Assembly: GCA_947474545.1 (NCBI GenBank)
Contig: CANJJI010000015.1
Coordinates: 1 to 49,300, forward strand
Origin: Beijerinckiaceae bacterium
GTDB taxonomy: Bacteria; Pseudomonadota; Alphaproteobacteria; Rhizobiales; Beijerinckiaceae
Length of the DNA stretch: 49,300 nt
Reading direction: 5' to 3'
The notes beneath the pieces were generated by a model, which searched no databases, was not told where the DNA came from, and saw only the letters and a list, made by a program, of their open reading frames with translations. Shown one piece after another: positions 25,976-34,988 of the stretch; within the stretch, counting starts at the first letter, position 1; every line of letters starts with the position of its first letter. Position numbers and translations under genes: made by a program.

Positions 25976-27736
25976 ATGGCCAAGCAGATGACCGGAGCGG
26001 AAATGGTGGTGCAGGCCCTGGCCGATCAGGGCGTGGATACGGTGTTCGGTTATCCCGGCGGCGCCGTCCTTCCGATTTATGACGCCATATTTCACCAGAA
26101 TTATGTGAAGCATGTTCTGGTCCGCCACGAGCAGGGCGCCGGCCATGCGGCTGAGGGCTATGCGCGTTCGACAGGCAAGGTTGGCGTGTTGCTGGTGACA
26201 TCAGGTCCCGGCGCGACCAATGCGGTCACAGCGCTGACCGATGCCTTGATGGATTCCATTCCGCTAGTCTGCCTCACAGGGCAGGTGCCGACCCATCTGA
26301 TTGGCTCGGACGCTTTTCAGGAATGCGATACAGTCGGCATTACCCGCCATTGCACCAAGCATAATTACCTTGTGCGCTCGATAGAAGATCTGCCGCGCAT
26401 TCTGCACGAAGCCTTCCATGTGGCGCGTTCGGGTCGCCCGGGGCCTGTGGTTGTTGATTTGCCGAAGGATGTGCAATTCGCAACCGGCGACTATAATTTC
26501 GTCAAGAACATCACACACAAAACCTATCAACCCAAAATGAAGGGCGATCTCGACAAGATCAAGCAGGCGGTCGAGATGATGGCGCAGGCGAAGCGTCCGG
26601 TGTTTTACACAGGTGGCGGTGTCATCAATTCGGGCAAGCCCGCCTCAGATACATTGCGGGAACTGGCCGGCCTGACAGGGTTTCCCGTGACCTCGACCTT
26701 GATGGGTCTTGGCGCCTATCCAGCCAATGGCAAGCAATGGCTGGGAATGCTGGGGATGCACGGCACATACGAAGCCAATCTCACCATGCATGGCAGTGAT
26801 CTCATCATCTGCGTGGGCGCACGTTTTGACGATCGCATCACCGGCAGGCTCGATGCTTTTGCGCCAGATGCAAAGAAGATCCACATCGATATCGACCCAT
26901 CTTCCATCAACAAGAATGTGAAGGTCGATCTCGGCATCATCGGCGATTGCGGTCACGTGCTGGAAGACATGGTGCGCCTGTGGCGCAGCGAGGCCCGCAA
27001 ATCCGACGCAGCGGCGCTATCAGAATGGTGGAAGCAGATCGACATCTGGCGCAAGCGGAACTCGCTGGCGTTCCGTAACTCCAAGAACGTGATCAAGCCG
27101 CAACATGCTGTGCAACGGCTTTATGAGCTGACCAAGGATCGCGATACTTATATCACGACCGAGGTTGGTCAGCATCAGATGTGGGCTGCACAACATTATC
27201 ATTTCAACGAGCCGAACCGCTGGATGACATCGGGCGGCCTTGGCACGATGGGCTACGGATTACCCGCCGCCATAGGCACACAGATGGCGCATCCGCAATC
27301 CCTGGTGATTGATATCGCCGGCGAAGCTTCGATCCTGATGAACATTCAGGAGATGTCGACCGCGCATCAATACCGGTTGCCGGTGAAAATCTTCATCCTT
27401 AATAACGAATACATGGGCATGGTGCGCCAGTGGCAGGAGTTGCTGCATGGCGGGCGTTATTCGGAAAGCTATTCGGCTTCATTGCCCGATTTTGTGAAGC
27501 TTGCGGACGCCTATGGCGCCAAGGGCATTCGCTGTGACGATCCGGCCAAGCTCGATGACGCTATCATGGAGATGATCAATCATCCCGGCGCTGTGATCTT
27601 TGATTGTCTCGTAGACAAGGAAGAAAACTGCTTCCCGATGATCCCCTCGGGCAAGGCGCATAATGAAATGATCCTCGCCGATGTGGATCAGGATATCGGC
27701 GCTGTCATTGATGAAAAGGGCAAGATGCTGGTGTGA
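25976..27736 (+). CDS. ilvB: Acetolactate synthase (AHAS), large catalytic subunit
   Basis: 586 residues from ATG at 25976. GGAG lies 10 bases upstream and the protein starts with the family's MTGAEMVVQALADQGV. The enzyme condenses two pyruvates, or pyruvate and 2-ketobutyrate, using TPP and FAD. The catalytic glutamate is Glu52 (VRHEQGAGHAAEGYA). FAD-domain motifs include GMHGTYEANL and GARFDDRITG. The TPP motif is at 449-479 (GEASILMNIQEM ... NNEYMGM). The Asp-Gly of the usual GDGS appears as GEAS, normal for this alphaproteobacterial branch. It is followed by ilvN with an 79-bp gap and controlled by the attenuator upstream. Confidence 0.97.
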   Translation: MAKQMTGAEMVVQALADQGVDTVFGYPGGAVLPIYDAIFHQNYVKHVLVRHEQGAGHAAEGYARSTGKVGVLLVTSGPGATNAVTALTDALMDSIPLVCLTGQVPTHLIGSDAFQECDTVGITRHCTKHNYLVRSIEDLPRILHEAFHVARSGRPGPVVVDLPKDVQFATGDYNFVKNITHKTYQPKMKGDLDKIKQAVEMMAQAKRPVFYTGGGVINSGKPASDTLRELAGLTGFPVTSTLMGLGAYPANGKQWLGMLGMHGTYEANLTMHGSDLIICVGARFDDRITGRLDAFAPDAKKIHIDIDPSSINKNVKVDLGIIGDCGHVLEDMVRLWRSEARKSDAAALSEWWKQIDIWRKRNSLAFRNSKNVIKPQHAVQRLYELTKDRDTYITTEVGQHQMWAAQHYHFNEPNRWMTSGGLGTMGYGLPAAIGTQMAHPQSLVIDIAGEASILMNIQEMSTAHQYRLPVKIFILNNEYMGMVRQWQELLHGGRYSESYSASLPDFVKLADAYGAKGIRCDDPAKLDDAIMEMINHPGAVIFDCLVDKEENCFPMIPSGKAHNEMILADVDQDIGAVIDEKGKMLV

Positions 27737-27815
27737 GGCGGCGCCCGCTCCAACTTATTGAATGTTATCTCGCGGGCCGGTTCCATGGCCATGCGACAAG
27801 CCAGGTGGATAGATC

Positions 27816-28364
27816 ATGACCGATATCGCTTCTCTTTCTCCCTATTCCTCCGCCACGGTGCGCTCGAATGCCGAACGCCACACATTGTCTGTGCTTGTCG
27901 ATAACGAGCCTGGCGTACTGGCGCGCGTCGTTGGCCTGTTTTCAGGCCGGGGCTACAATATCGAGAGCCTGACGGTAGCTGAAGTTGCCCATGCCGAGCA
28001 TTGGTCACGCATCACGATTGTCACCACCGGCTCGCCCGAAGCGATCGAACAGATCAGCCATCAGCTTGAACGTATTGTGCCGATTCACAAGGTGACCGAT
28101 CTCACCCTGCACGGGCGTTCTATCGAGCGCGATCTGGCGCTGATCAAGGTTGCCGGCAAGGGGGAAAACCGCATTGAGGCCCAACGGCTCGCGCAGGCGT
28201 TCAATGCCAAGATCGTCGATACGACCCTGGAAAGCTTCATATTCGAACTCTCAGGCAAGCCGGAAAAAATTGACGATTTTGTCGAACTTGTGCGGCCATT
28301 GGGTCTTGTGGAGCTGGCGCGTACGGGCATTGCTGCTTTGTCGCGCGGGCCTGTAGCGAGCTGA
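27816..28364 (+). CDS. ilvN: Acetolactate synthase, small regulatory subunit
   Basis: 182 residues. An ACT domain at about 22-95 starts RHTLSVLVDNEPGVLARVVGLF with the valine-binding loop and continues GRGYNIESLTVA. A second ACT-like C-terminal domain includes VAGKGENRIEAQRLAQAF and SGKPEKIDDFVELVRPLGLVE. The small subunit activates IlvB and confers feedback inhibition by valine. It is in the same operon as ilvB and under the same attenuator. Confidence 0.96.
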   Translation: MTDIASLSPYSSATVRSNAERHTLSVLVDNEPGVLARVVGLFSGRGYNIESLTVAEVAHAEHWSRITIVTTGSPEAIEQISHQLERIVPIHKVTDLTLHGRSIERDLALIKVAGKGENRIEAQRLAQAFNAKIVDTTLESFIFELSGKPEKIDDFVELVRPLGLVELARTGIAALSRGPVAS

Positions 28365-28432
28365 ACGAACCGTTCAATGGACAGTATGGGTGTTTTTGGA
28401 TCTACACTGGATATCCGAAACAGGATCTTCTC

Positions 28433-28696
28433 ATGCGCGTTCAGGTTTCCAAATGGGGCAATTCCACCGCCTTGCGCCTGCCATAGCCGGTCGCCCGCGA
28501 GCTTGGCCTCAAGTCCGGGGACATGGCCGATCTTGTTATTGAGGGTGGTGAGGCCAGGCTAAAGGAGTTTGTTCACGGAGGCCACCCGCTCTCCCTGCGG
28601 GGAATGGTCAACGAAATGGCGCGGCTTGGCCCGGATTTGGAACCGCCGATAGTGGATTGGGGTCCTGACGTCGGCGAAGAATTCGTGAAAGATTAA
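28433..28696 (+). pseudogene. MazE/AbrB-type antitoxin gene with an in-frame stop
   Basis: From ATG 28433 the frame reads MRVQVSKWGNSTALRLP, the opening of a swapped-hairpin AbrB/MazE DNA-binding domain. It then meets TAG at 28484-28486, where the family has Lys (AAG). Beyond it the same frame continues PVARELGLKSGDMADLVIEG and on to TAA at 28694, so a single base change broke an otherwise full 87-residue antitoxin. The C-terminal toxin-binding tail (PPIVDWGPDVGEEFVKD) is intact. It is followed directly by a damaged toxin gene. Confidence 0.78.
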
Positions 28697-28697
28697 T

Positions 28698-28992
28698 ATG
28701 CCGGAGATCGTTGGCGCTGAGCAGCAAGATTCTTCATTTCGTCAATCTCAAAGCAATCGTATGCCCGGTGACGCGAAACATGCGGCCATGGCCGACCAAA
28801 GTGCCACGTCCCGGTAATCTATCTGTTGTGGGTTGCGTAGGCGTCGATCAGATCAGGGCAGTTGACCGGAGAACACGCGGATTTCGTATCGTTGGCCGAG
28901 CTCCGGAAAGTGTGTTGGCAGAGGTGCAGTTGAGACTTGCACTCATTCTTGGCATTGACGAAGGGTTGTTCGCGCAGGATTTGGAGCTTTGA
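28698..28992 (+). pseudogene. MazF/PemK-type toxin remnant, N-terminal half lost
   Basis: An ATG at 28698, one base after the antitoxin stop, is where the toxin would start, but its frame soon ends. In another frame from about 28711 the MazF C-terminal half is readable: AIVCPVTRNMRPWPTKV, then VDQIRAVDRRTRGFRIVGRA and VLAEVQLRLALILGI, stopping at 28990. The N-terminal segment with the catalytic GDIVW and RPALVLS region is missing apart from LSSK, so an internal deletion with frame change is likely. The toxin is dead, consistent with the broken antitoxin beside it. Confidence 0.75.
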
Positions 28993-30239
28993 TCGAACAG
29001 GTGAGAGACTTTCGTTCCCTCCATATCGCCATCTGCGGCTGCGGGCCTGCCGGACTTGCTGCTGCGCTTTTGTTGCATCGCGCCGGGCATCGCATCGAGA
29101 TTTTTGAGCGTTTCGATGCACCGCGGCCCGTTGGATCGGGATTGATCCTCCAGCCGACCGGACTTGGCGTATTGTCAGAACTTGGTCTTGTCGAAGCGAT
29201 TTTCGCACACGGCGCTATCATCAATCGACTTTTCGGGCGTGCAGCGCCCTCCGGCCACATTGTCCTCGACGTGCGCTATAGCGCGATGGGCGCGGGCTGG
29301 TCGGGCCTCGCCGTTCATCGTTCGGCCTTGTTCGAAGTGCTTTACCAGGCTGCGATGGACGGTGGACTGTCTGTCCAATCCTCCACTCCAATTTCAGGCA
29401 GTGAGTTGTCCGGCGGCAAGCGCGTGCTCGTGGATGGAGGGCGCCGGCATCTGGGCGCGTTTGATCTGGTTGTAGACGCCATGGGGTCGCGCTCTCCGCT
29501 CAAGCCGTCTGGCACAAAAAGTCATCAACTCAGCTACGGGGCGTTTTGGGCGAACGTTCCAATCTCCGGGGATATGGGTTTTGCATCTGATGCGCTGGAG
29601 CAAAGATATTTCCGCGCGAGCCGTATGGCGGGAGTGTTGCCGGTTGGCCGGAGGGTTGCTCACGGGCCGGAGGAGGCCGCGTTTTTCTGGAGCATTCGCC
29701 AACAGGATGTTGAAAAATGGCGCTCCCACGGGCTTTCTGCTTGGAAGGACGAAGTCCAGGAATTCTGGCCGCAATGTGCGCCGTTGCTGGATTCGATCAA
29801 CTCGCCGGATGATCTCACCCTTGCTCATTACGAGCATTTCACGCTGCCCCGGCCTTATACGAATGCATTGGTGCATATCGGCGATTGTGCGCACTCGACC
29901 AGCCCGCAACTCGGACAGGGCGCCAATATGGCGCTGCTGGATGCTTTGGCATTGTCGCGCGCGCTCGCCGTGTCAGCAGATGTAGACAGCGCGCTCGCAG
30001 GCTACGCACGCATGCGGCGCTGGCACGTGCGTCTGTTTCAAGCAGGAAGCGCCGCATTCACGCCATTCTATCAGTCAGATAGCCGGGCGCTGCCATTCAT
30101 TCGGGACTGGCTGGCGGCGCCCGTCTCGCGTATGCCGGTGGCTGATGCGATGCTGGCACGGTTGGTGTCCGGGCTGACGGTGGCGCCGCTTGCTGGCCTA
30201 GATTTCCAGCCCCACAGAGCCAGCCTGCGGGGCGTCTAG
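28989..30239 (+). CDS. FAD-dependent monooxygenase (UbiH/PHBH-like family)
   Basis: 416 residues if begun at TTG 28989, which overlaps the toxin remnant stop. A GTG at 29001 is an alternative. The dinucleotide-binding fold is LHIAICGCGPAGLAAALLLHRAGHRIEIFERF (GxGxxG), the second FAD motif is HIGDCAHSTSPQLGQGANMALLDALALS, and the middle DG-type segment appears as LVVDAMGSRS. It belongs to the group A flavoprotein hydroxylases that use NAD(P)H and O2 on aromatic or quinone-like substrates. There are no ubiquinone genes nearby, so catabolic or secondary hydroxylation is equally likely. There is no signal peptide. Confidence 0.85.
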   Translation: MIEQVRDFRSLHIAICGCGPAGLAAALLLHRAGHRIEIFERFDAPRPVGSGLILQPTGLGVLSELGLVEAIFAHGAIINRLFGRAAPSGHIVLDVRYSAMGAGWSGLAVHRSALFEVLYQAAMDGGLSVQSSTPISGSELSGGKRVLVDGGRRHLGAFDLVVDAMGSRSPLKPSGTKSHQLSYGAFWANVPISGDMGFASDALEQRYFRASRMAGVLPVGRRVAHGPEEAAFFWSIRQQDVEKWRSHGLSAWKDEVQEFWPQCAPLLDSINSPDDLTLAHYEHFTLPRPYTNALVHIGDCAHSTSPQLGQGANMALLDALALSRALAVSADVDSALAGYARMRRWHVRLFQAGSAAFTPFYQSDSRALPFIRDWLAAPVSRMPVADAMLARLVSGLTVAPLAGLDFQPHRASLRGV

Positions 30240-30257
30240 CAAGTCACGAGATTTTGT

Positions 30258-30608
30258 TTAGTTATTAATGGTCCAGCTGGAGACAGTGCAGACGTTAACG
30301 TTGCGGCGCTCTGCCTGGCGGCCGCCCTGGAATTTGGCGCGCAGATCGAACATGCAGAAACCCGTGCCATCATTGATGTTTGCTACAAAAGAGCCGCCCG
30401 GCTGAACAACGCTGCGGCCGAGCATGTCTTCTTCCCAGGAGCGTCTGCGCACATTGGAGGCCTGAAAATTGGTCATCACAAAACGGGTGTTGTTGATAAT
30501 CCGGACGCGGCGGTTGAGATTTTGAGCATCCGCAGGGGCCGTAAACTCAATACCGGGCGCAAATGCCACAGCGGCAAGAGCCAAAGCCGCAAAACATACG
30601 CTCTTCAT
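30258..30608 (-). CDS. Small secreted protein of unknown function
   Basis: 116 residues from ATG at 30608, which has AAGGAG 7 bases ahead and starts a signal peptide (MKSVCFAALALAAVAFAPG, cleaving near ADA before QNLNRR). The mature protein of about 85 residues has RVRIINNTRFVMTNFQASN, SWEEDMLGRSVVQPGGSFVANI and two cysteines (GFCMFD and NVCTVS) that could form a disulfide. I do not recognise a functional family. It looks like a compact beta-sandwich domain found as a single exported unit. It is convergent with the FAD monooxygenase gene and divergent from ilvC. Confidence 0.72.
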   Translation of the reverse strand: MKSVCFAALALAAVAFAPGIEFTAPADAQNLNRRVRIINNTRFVMTNFQASNVRRRSWEEDMLGRSVVQPGGSFVANINDGTGFCMFDLRAKFQGGRQAERRNVNVCTVSSWTINN

Positions 30609-30743
30609 GACTATCTCCTTGTCTATCTTGAGGTATCTGTCTGACAGTCGGATCATCTACATTCAGCGGCCAAGGTCAACCGGGGGGATTGAATACTTCA
30701 GCGCGGCTGGACAGGCGTTCACAATGTCAACGGTTTCCTTTGA

Positions 30744-31871
<1,128 letters not shown>

Positions 31872-31894
31872 GACGCTTCCAACAGGGGGATTTA

Positions 31895-32341
31895 ATGCAA
31901 AGCATTGGGGCGCTGCGCGACTTGGCGTTGTTCGACCGGGAGCGGATCGAACATGTCGTCACTCAACACAATGCTTTGCGGCTCGCTGGTAATTTTGACG
32001 GCATGAGCGAATATTATTCGGATCATGCCGTTCTCGATTTGCTGGGAGACCGACGTCATTTTCACTTTGCTGGCAGATACGAAGGGCGTGACGAAGTTGT
32101 CGGCGCCCTCAGGGCCATGAGCACGGAAATTCAGTTCCTGTCAGCAGATATTGAGAACCTGCTCATCGACGGCGATAATGCGATGATGCGGACAAAAGTT
32201 CATGTGCGCCACCGCGGTACTGGTGCGTCACATTCGCACGAAATATGGGACCTTTTCGGCTTTCAGCAGGGCCTGATCATATCCCAAGCCAAGTTTATCG
32301 ACATCAACGCTGTTCGCAGGATGCGCAGCGGGAGAGATTAA
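31895..32341 (+). CDS. SnoaL-like (NTF2-fold) protein 1
   Basis: 148 residues. The NTF2 or SnoaL cone fold is suggested by a helical N-terminus (HVVTQHNALRLAGNFDGMSEYYSDHAVLDLLG), an FAGRYEGRDEVVGAL strand-helix unit and LLIDGDNAMMRTKVHVRHRG, followed by the last strands. It is similar in size, order and the [LM][ILV]DG motif to the proteins at 32733 and 45425. Such proteins act as cyclases, isomerases or simple ligand binders, and no catalytic Asp-His pair can be assigned. It starts 23 bases after ilvC and may be in its transcript. Confidence 0.75.
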   Translation: MQSIGALRDLALFDRERIEHVVTQHNALRLAGNFDGMSEYYSDHAVLDLLGDRRHFHFAGRYEGRDEVVGALRAMSTEIQFLSADIENLLIDGDNAMMRTKVHVRHRGTGASHSHEIWDLFGFQQGLIISQAKFIDINAVRRMRSGRD

Positions 32342-32732
32342 ACCTTCACCTCCCGAATATTCTGATCGTACGATCTGAAGCTGAATTATGCTGAAAAATT
32401 TGAAGATGTATTTTGCGTTTTGCTGTAATGGGCGCCACTGCGTAACTTGCCATCCTAGGTCTGGGGCACTCGATAATCTGTAACCATATGAAGTATTGAA
32501 AAATTTTAAGTACTAAAACCTGCTCGCTCATCGCTCTCGATAATGTGATCGCTACTCCTCTGTTCAGTTTTACCTTCTTCTTCGATTTCCGCTAATTTCC
32601 TTTTAAGCATCGAGCCCGCCGTGCTAATTTTTCAGGAGGTCAAGCATTTAGGTGGCGACGTGGGTGTGGGAACCAGCGAAACTTCCGCGGCAAGTCCAAG
32701 ACTTGCCGGCAAGTGCTTAGTTCTTTGATGAA
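32342..32732. other. 391-bp AT-rich gap with a hairpin at its end
   Basis: No gene of more than a few codons with a plausible start is seen. GC content is visibly lower than in flanking genes (for example around 32380-32520). CGGCAAGTC (32688-32696) pairs with GACTTGCCG (32700-32708) around CAA, ending 24 bases before the next start. A GGAGG at 32636-32640 is not followed by a useful start. Confidence 0.55.
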
Positions 32733-33188
32733 ATGGGGACTGTTTTGGGCGATCCAGCCAATAATGAAAAAAGAGCAGAGCTGCTCGCTTTGGTAATCAA
32801 ATTGTCTGAAGCCAGAATACGCGGACAGTTTGAAATCCTTGAGTCAGTCGCAACCGAGGATGTTGTGGTGCGACTGGTCGGAAATCGCGCACTGAGCCCG
32901 TTTGCGGGCGTTTTCAGGGGTGTAAAAGCAGCTCGCGCGGCTCTCGAGAATCTATCGATAGAGTTTGAATATCGCGATATGAAGCTCGACCACCTGATGA
33001 TCGATGGAGATCAGGTTGGCATGCGCTGGACCGGTATCCTCAGGAATCGCGGTACGAGTGCTCAGGCCCAGTTTGAAGGATTTGTGCATATCATTTTCCG
33101 GGATGATCTGATTTGTGAATATGCGGCATTTATCGATACAGCGGGTATGGCCTATCTGGCAGATTGGCATCAAAAACTGGCAAGTTGA
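32733..33188 (+). CDS. SnoaL-like (NTF2-fold) protein 2
   Basis: 151 residues from ATG 32733. It aligns in order with the neighbour at 31895: an N-terminal helical pair (LLALVIKLSEARIRGQFEILE), DVVVRLVGN, FAGVFRGVKAARAALENLS, LDHLMIDGDQVGMRWTGILRNRG, and FVHIIFRDDLICEYAAFIDTA. Function unknown. It may serve the adjacent ABC importer, whose gene starts about 150 bases later. The base composition of the coding part is like the rest of the window, unlike the AT-rich gap before it. Confidence 0.73.
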   Translation: MGTVLGDPANNEKRAELLALVIKLSEARIRGQFEILESVATEDVVVRLVGNRALSPFAGVFRGVKAARAALENLSIEFEYRDMKLDHLMIDGDQVGMRWTGILRNRGTSAQAQFEGFVHIIFRDDLICEYAAFIDTAGMAYLADWHQKLAS

Positions 33189-33344
33189 GAGCGAGCTAAT
33201 AGCCCGGCAGGGTTGTTGCACGCTTTCATTCTTGTATTTGTCGTCTGTTCGCCTCCATACGCCTTGTATCGAAACTCTCTTTCGCGGAAGCTGGCGGCCC
33301 AAGTGCAGCTACCGGTCCGGAGGATTTTGTGCGGAGAGAATTGA

Positions 33345-34172
33345 ATGACTGAGGGCAGTTCAATGCCCGCAGTCCGGCTGGCAGGCATTGAAGTCAGTTT
33401 CGGCGAGGGGACCACGAGATTCGTGGCCGTATCCGGCGTTGATCTCAGTGTTGCAGCAGGCGAATTTGTCGCAATCGTCGGGCCCACAGGCTGCGGGAAA
33501 TCGACCTTGCTCAATGTCATTGGCGGGTTGTTGAATGCATCTGCAGGTGCGGCGTTTGTCGAGGGGCAAGCGGTGCGCGGCATCAGCAAGCCTTGCGGAT
33601 ATCTATTTCAGGCCGACGCCTTGATGCCGTGGAAAACGGCGCTCGCCAATGTTGCTGTTGCGCTCGAAATTACTGGAATTGGCCGAAGCGAGGCCGAACG
33701 CCAGGCGCGCGCGTTTCTCGCACGAGTTGGGCTTGCGCGATTCGGTGATCGCTATCCGCATCAGCTGTCCGGCGGTCAAAAGAAGCGCGTCGCTCTCGCC
33801 CAAATGCTGATCCGCGATCCCCGCATTCTGCTGATGGACGAGCCCTTCGGGCCGCTGGATGCGCAGACACGTGTGCTGATGGGTGATCTCTTGCTCAAGC
33901 TCTGGCAACAGGACCGAAAGGCCGTGCTATTCGTCACTCACGACCTTGATGAAGCTATCGCACTGGCAGACCGGGTTGTCGTGATGTCGGCGGGGCCCCA
34001 ATCGCGCATCATCGCGCAGCATAGGGTTGATCTGCCACGCCCGCGCGAGGCGGCGGAAATCCGTCTCGATCCCGCGTTTCACGTGTTGCAGAAAGCCATT
34101 TGGAACGATCTGCGTGCAGAGGTCATGCGTGCTTACGGCGATGAGTTTGCTGCAATCGGAGGCAAGCCATGA
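33345..34172 (+). CDS. NitT/TauT-family ABC importer, ATPase
   Basis: 275 residues. It shows Walker A GPTGCGKST (about 50-58), Q-loop LFQADALMPW, signature LSGGQKKRVALAQ, Walker B ILLMDEPFGPLD and H-loop FVTHDLDEA. Resemblance to SsuB, TauB and ThiZ-like ATPases is by motif spacing. The ATG at 33345 lies after GGAGAGAATTG. An in-frame ATG six codons later is also possible. It is the first gene of the ABC set, and its stop overlaps the permease start (ATGA 34169-34172). Confidence 0.9.
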   Translation: MTEGSSMPAVRLAGIEVSFGEGTTRFVAVSGVDLSVAAGEFVAIVGPTGCGKSTLLNVIGGLLNASAGAAFVEGQAVRGISKPCGYLFQADALMPWKTALANVAVALEITGIGRSEAERQARAFLARVGLARFGDRYPHQLSGGQKKRVALAQMLIRDPRILLMDEPFGPLDAQTRVLMGDLLLKLWQQDRKAVLFVTHDLDEAIALADRVVVMSAGPQSRIIAQHRVDLPRPREAAEIRLDPAFHVLQKAIWNDLRAEVMRAYGDEFAAIGGKP

Positions 34173-34957
34173 AGCGCTCACATCTGATCTTCTGGCAATT
34201 GCTGGTAGCCGTCGCTATCTTCGCGATCTGGCATGCCGTCGCCACCTGGCCGATCCTGGCAGACCCAAAAAAGGTGCAGTTTTTCTTTTCCACGCCTCTT
34301 GCGGTGATGGCGCGGGTTTATGAGTTCTTCGCCAGTGGCAGCATCTGGCGGCATCTCTGGATCACGCTATCGGAGACGTTGCTGGCCTTTGTCATTGGAT
34401 CACTTGGCGGGATAGCAGCGGGTTTCTGGCTGGCGCGAAATCCCAGGGTTTCGGCAGTGCTCGACCCTTACGTGAAAATGTTGAACGCGCTGCCGCGCGT
34501 TGTGCTGGCCCCGATCTTCATGCTTTGGTTCGGGCTGGGCATCTGGTCGAAAGTGGCTCTGGGCGTAACGCTGGTGTTCTTTATTGTATTCTTCGCCGTC
34601 TATCAGGGTGTGAAGGAGGTGAGCCAGACCATTCTCGCCAATGCGCGCATGTTGGGCATGAATGATCGCCAGTTATTCCGGCATGTCTATTGGCCTTCGG
34701 CGCTTTCCTGGATGTTTTCGTCGCTCCATGCCTCGGTGGGCTTTGCGCTGGTCGGCGCTGTTGTGGGGGAATATATGGGCTCGGCGGCAGGGCTTGGCTA
34801 TGTCATCCATGAGGCCGAGAGCACGTTCGATGTGACCGGCGTCTTTGCGGGCATGGTGGTGCTGTCGGCGTTTGTGATATTCATCGACTGGATGGTGACG
34901 CTCGCGGAAAACCGTTTGCTGGCCTGGCGGCCGCAGGCGGGCGAACGCGCGACGTGA
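34169..34957 (+). CDS. NitT/TauT-family ABC importer, permease
   Basis: 262 residues with about six membrane spans. The BPD_transp_1 cytoplasmic loop that contacts the ATPase is visible as ANARMLGMNDRQLFRHVYWPSALSW (EAA-like region). Other typical family segments are LNALPRVVLAPIFMLWFGLGIWSK and GEYMGSAAGLGYVIHEA. It forms a dimeric channel with the neighbouring ATPase, fed by the receptor encoded next. Coupled to the ATPase by a 4-base overlap. Confidence 0.9.
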   Translation: MKRSHLIFWQLLVAVAIFAIWHAVATWPILADPKKVQFFFSTPLAVMARVYEFFASGSIWRHLWITLSETLLAFVIGSLGGIAAGFWLARNPRVSAVLDPYVKMLNALPRVVLAPIFMLWFGLGIWSKVALGVTLVFFIVFFAVYQGVKEVSQTILANARMLGMNDRQLFRHVYWPSALSWMFSSLHASVGFALVGAVVGEYMGSAAGLGYVIHEAESTFDVTGVFAGMVVLSAFVIFIDWMVTLAENRLLAWRPQAGERAT

Positions 34958-34988
34958 TCGAGGCTATCAGGGATTCAGGGAGGCGGGA

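Noticed and set aside
27319-27339. GEAS in place of GDGS in the AHAS large-subunit TPP motif as a sign of a non-functional enzyme
   Set aside because: This form is usual in alphaproteobacterial AHAS. All other catalytic landmarks are intact and the regulatory subunit follows.
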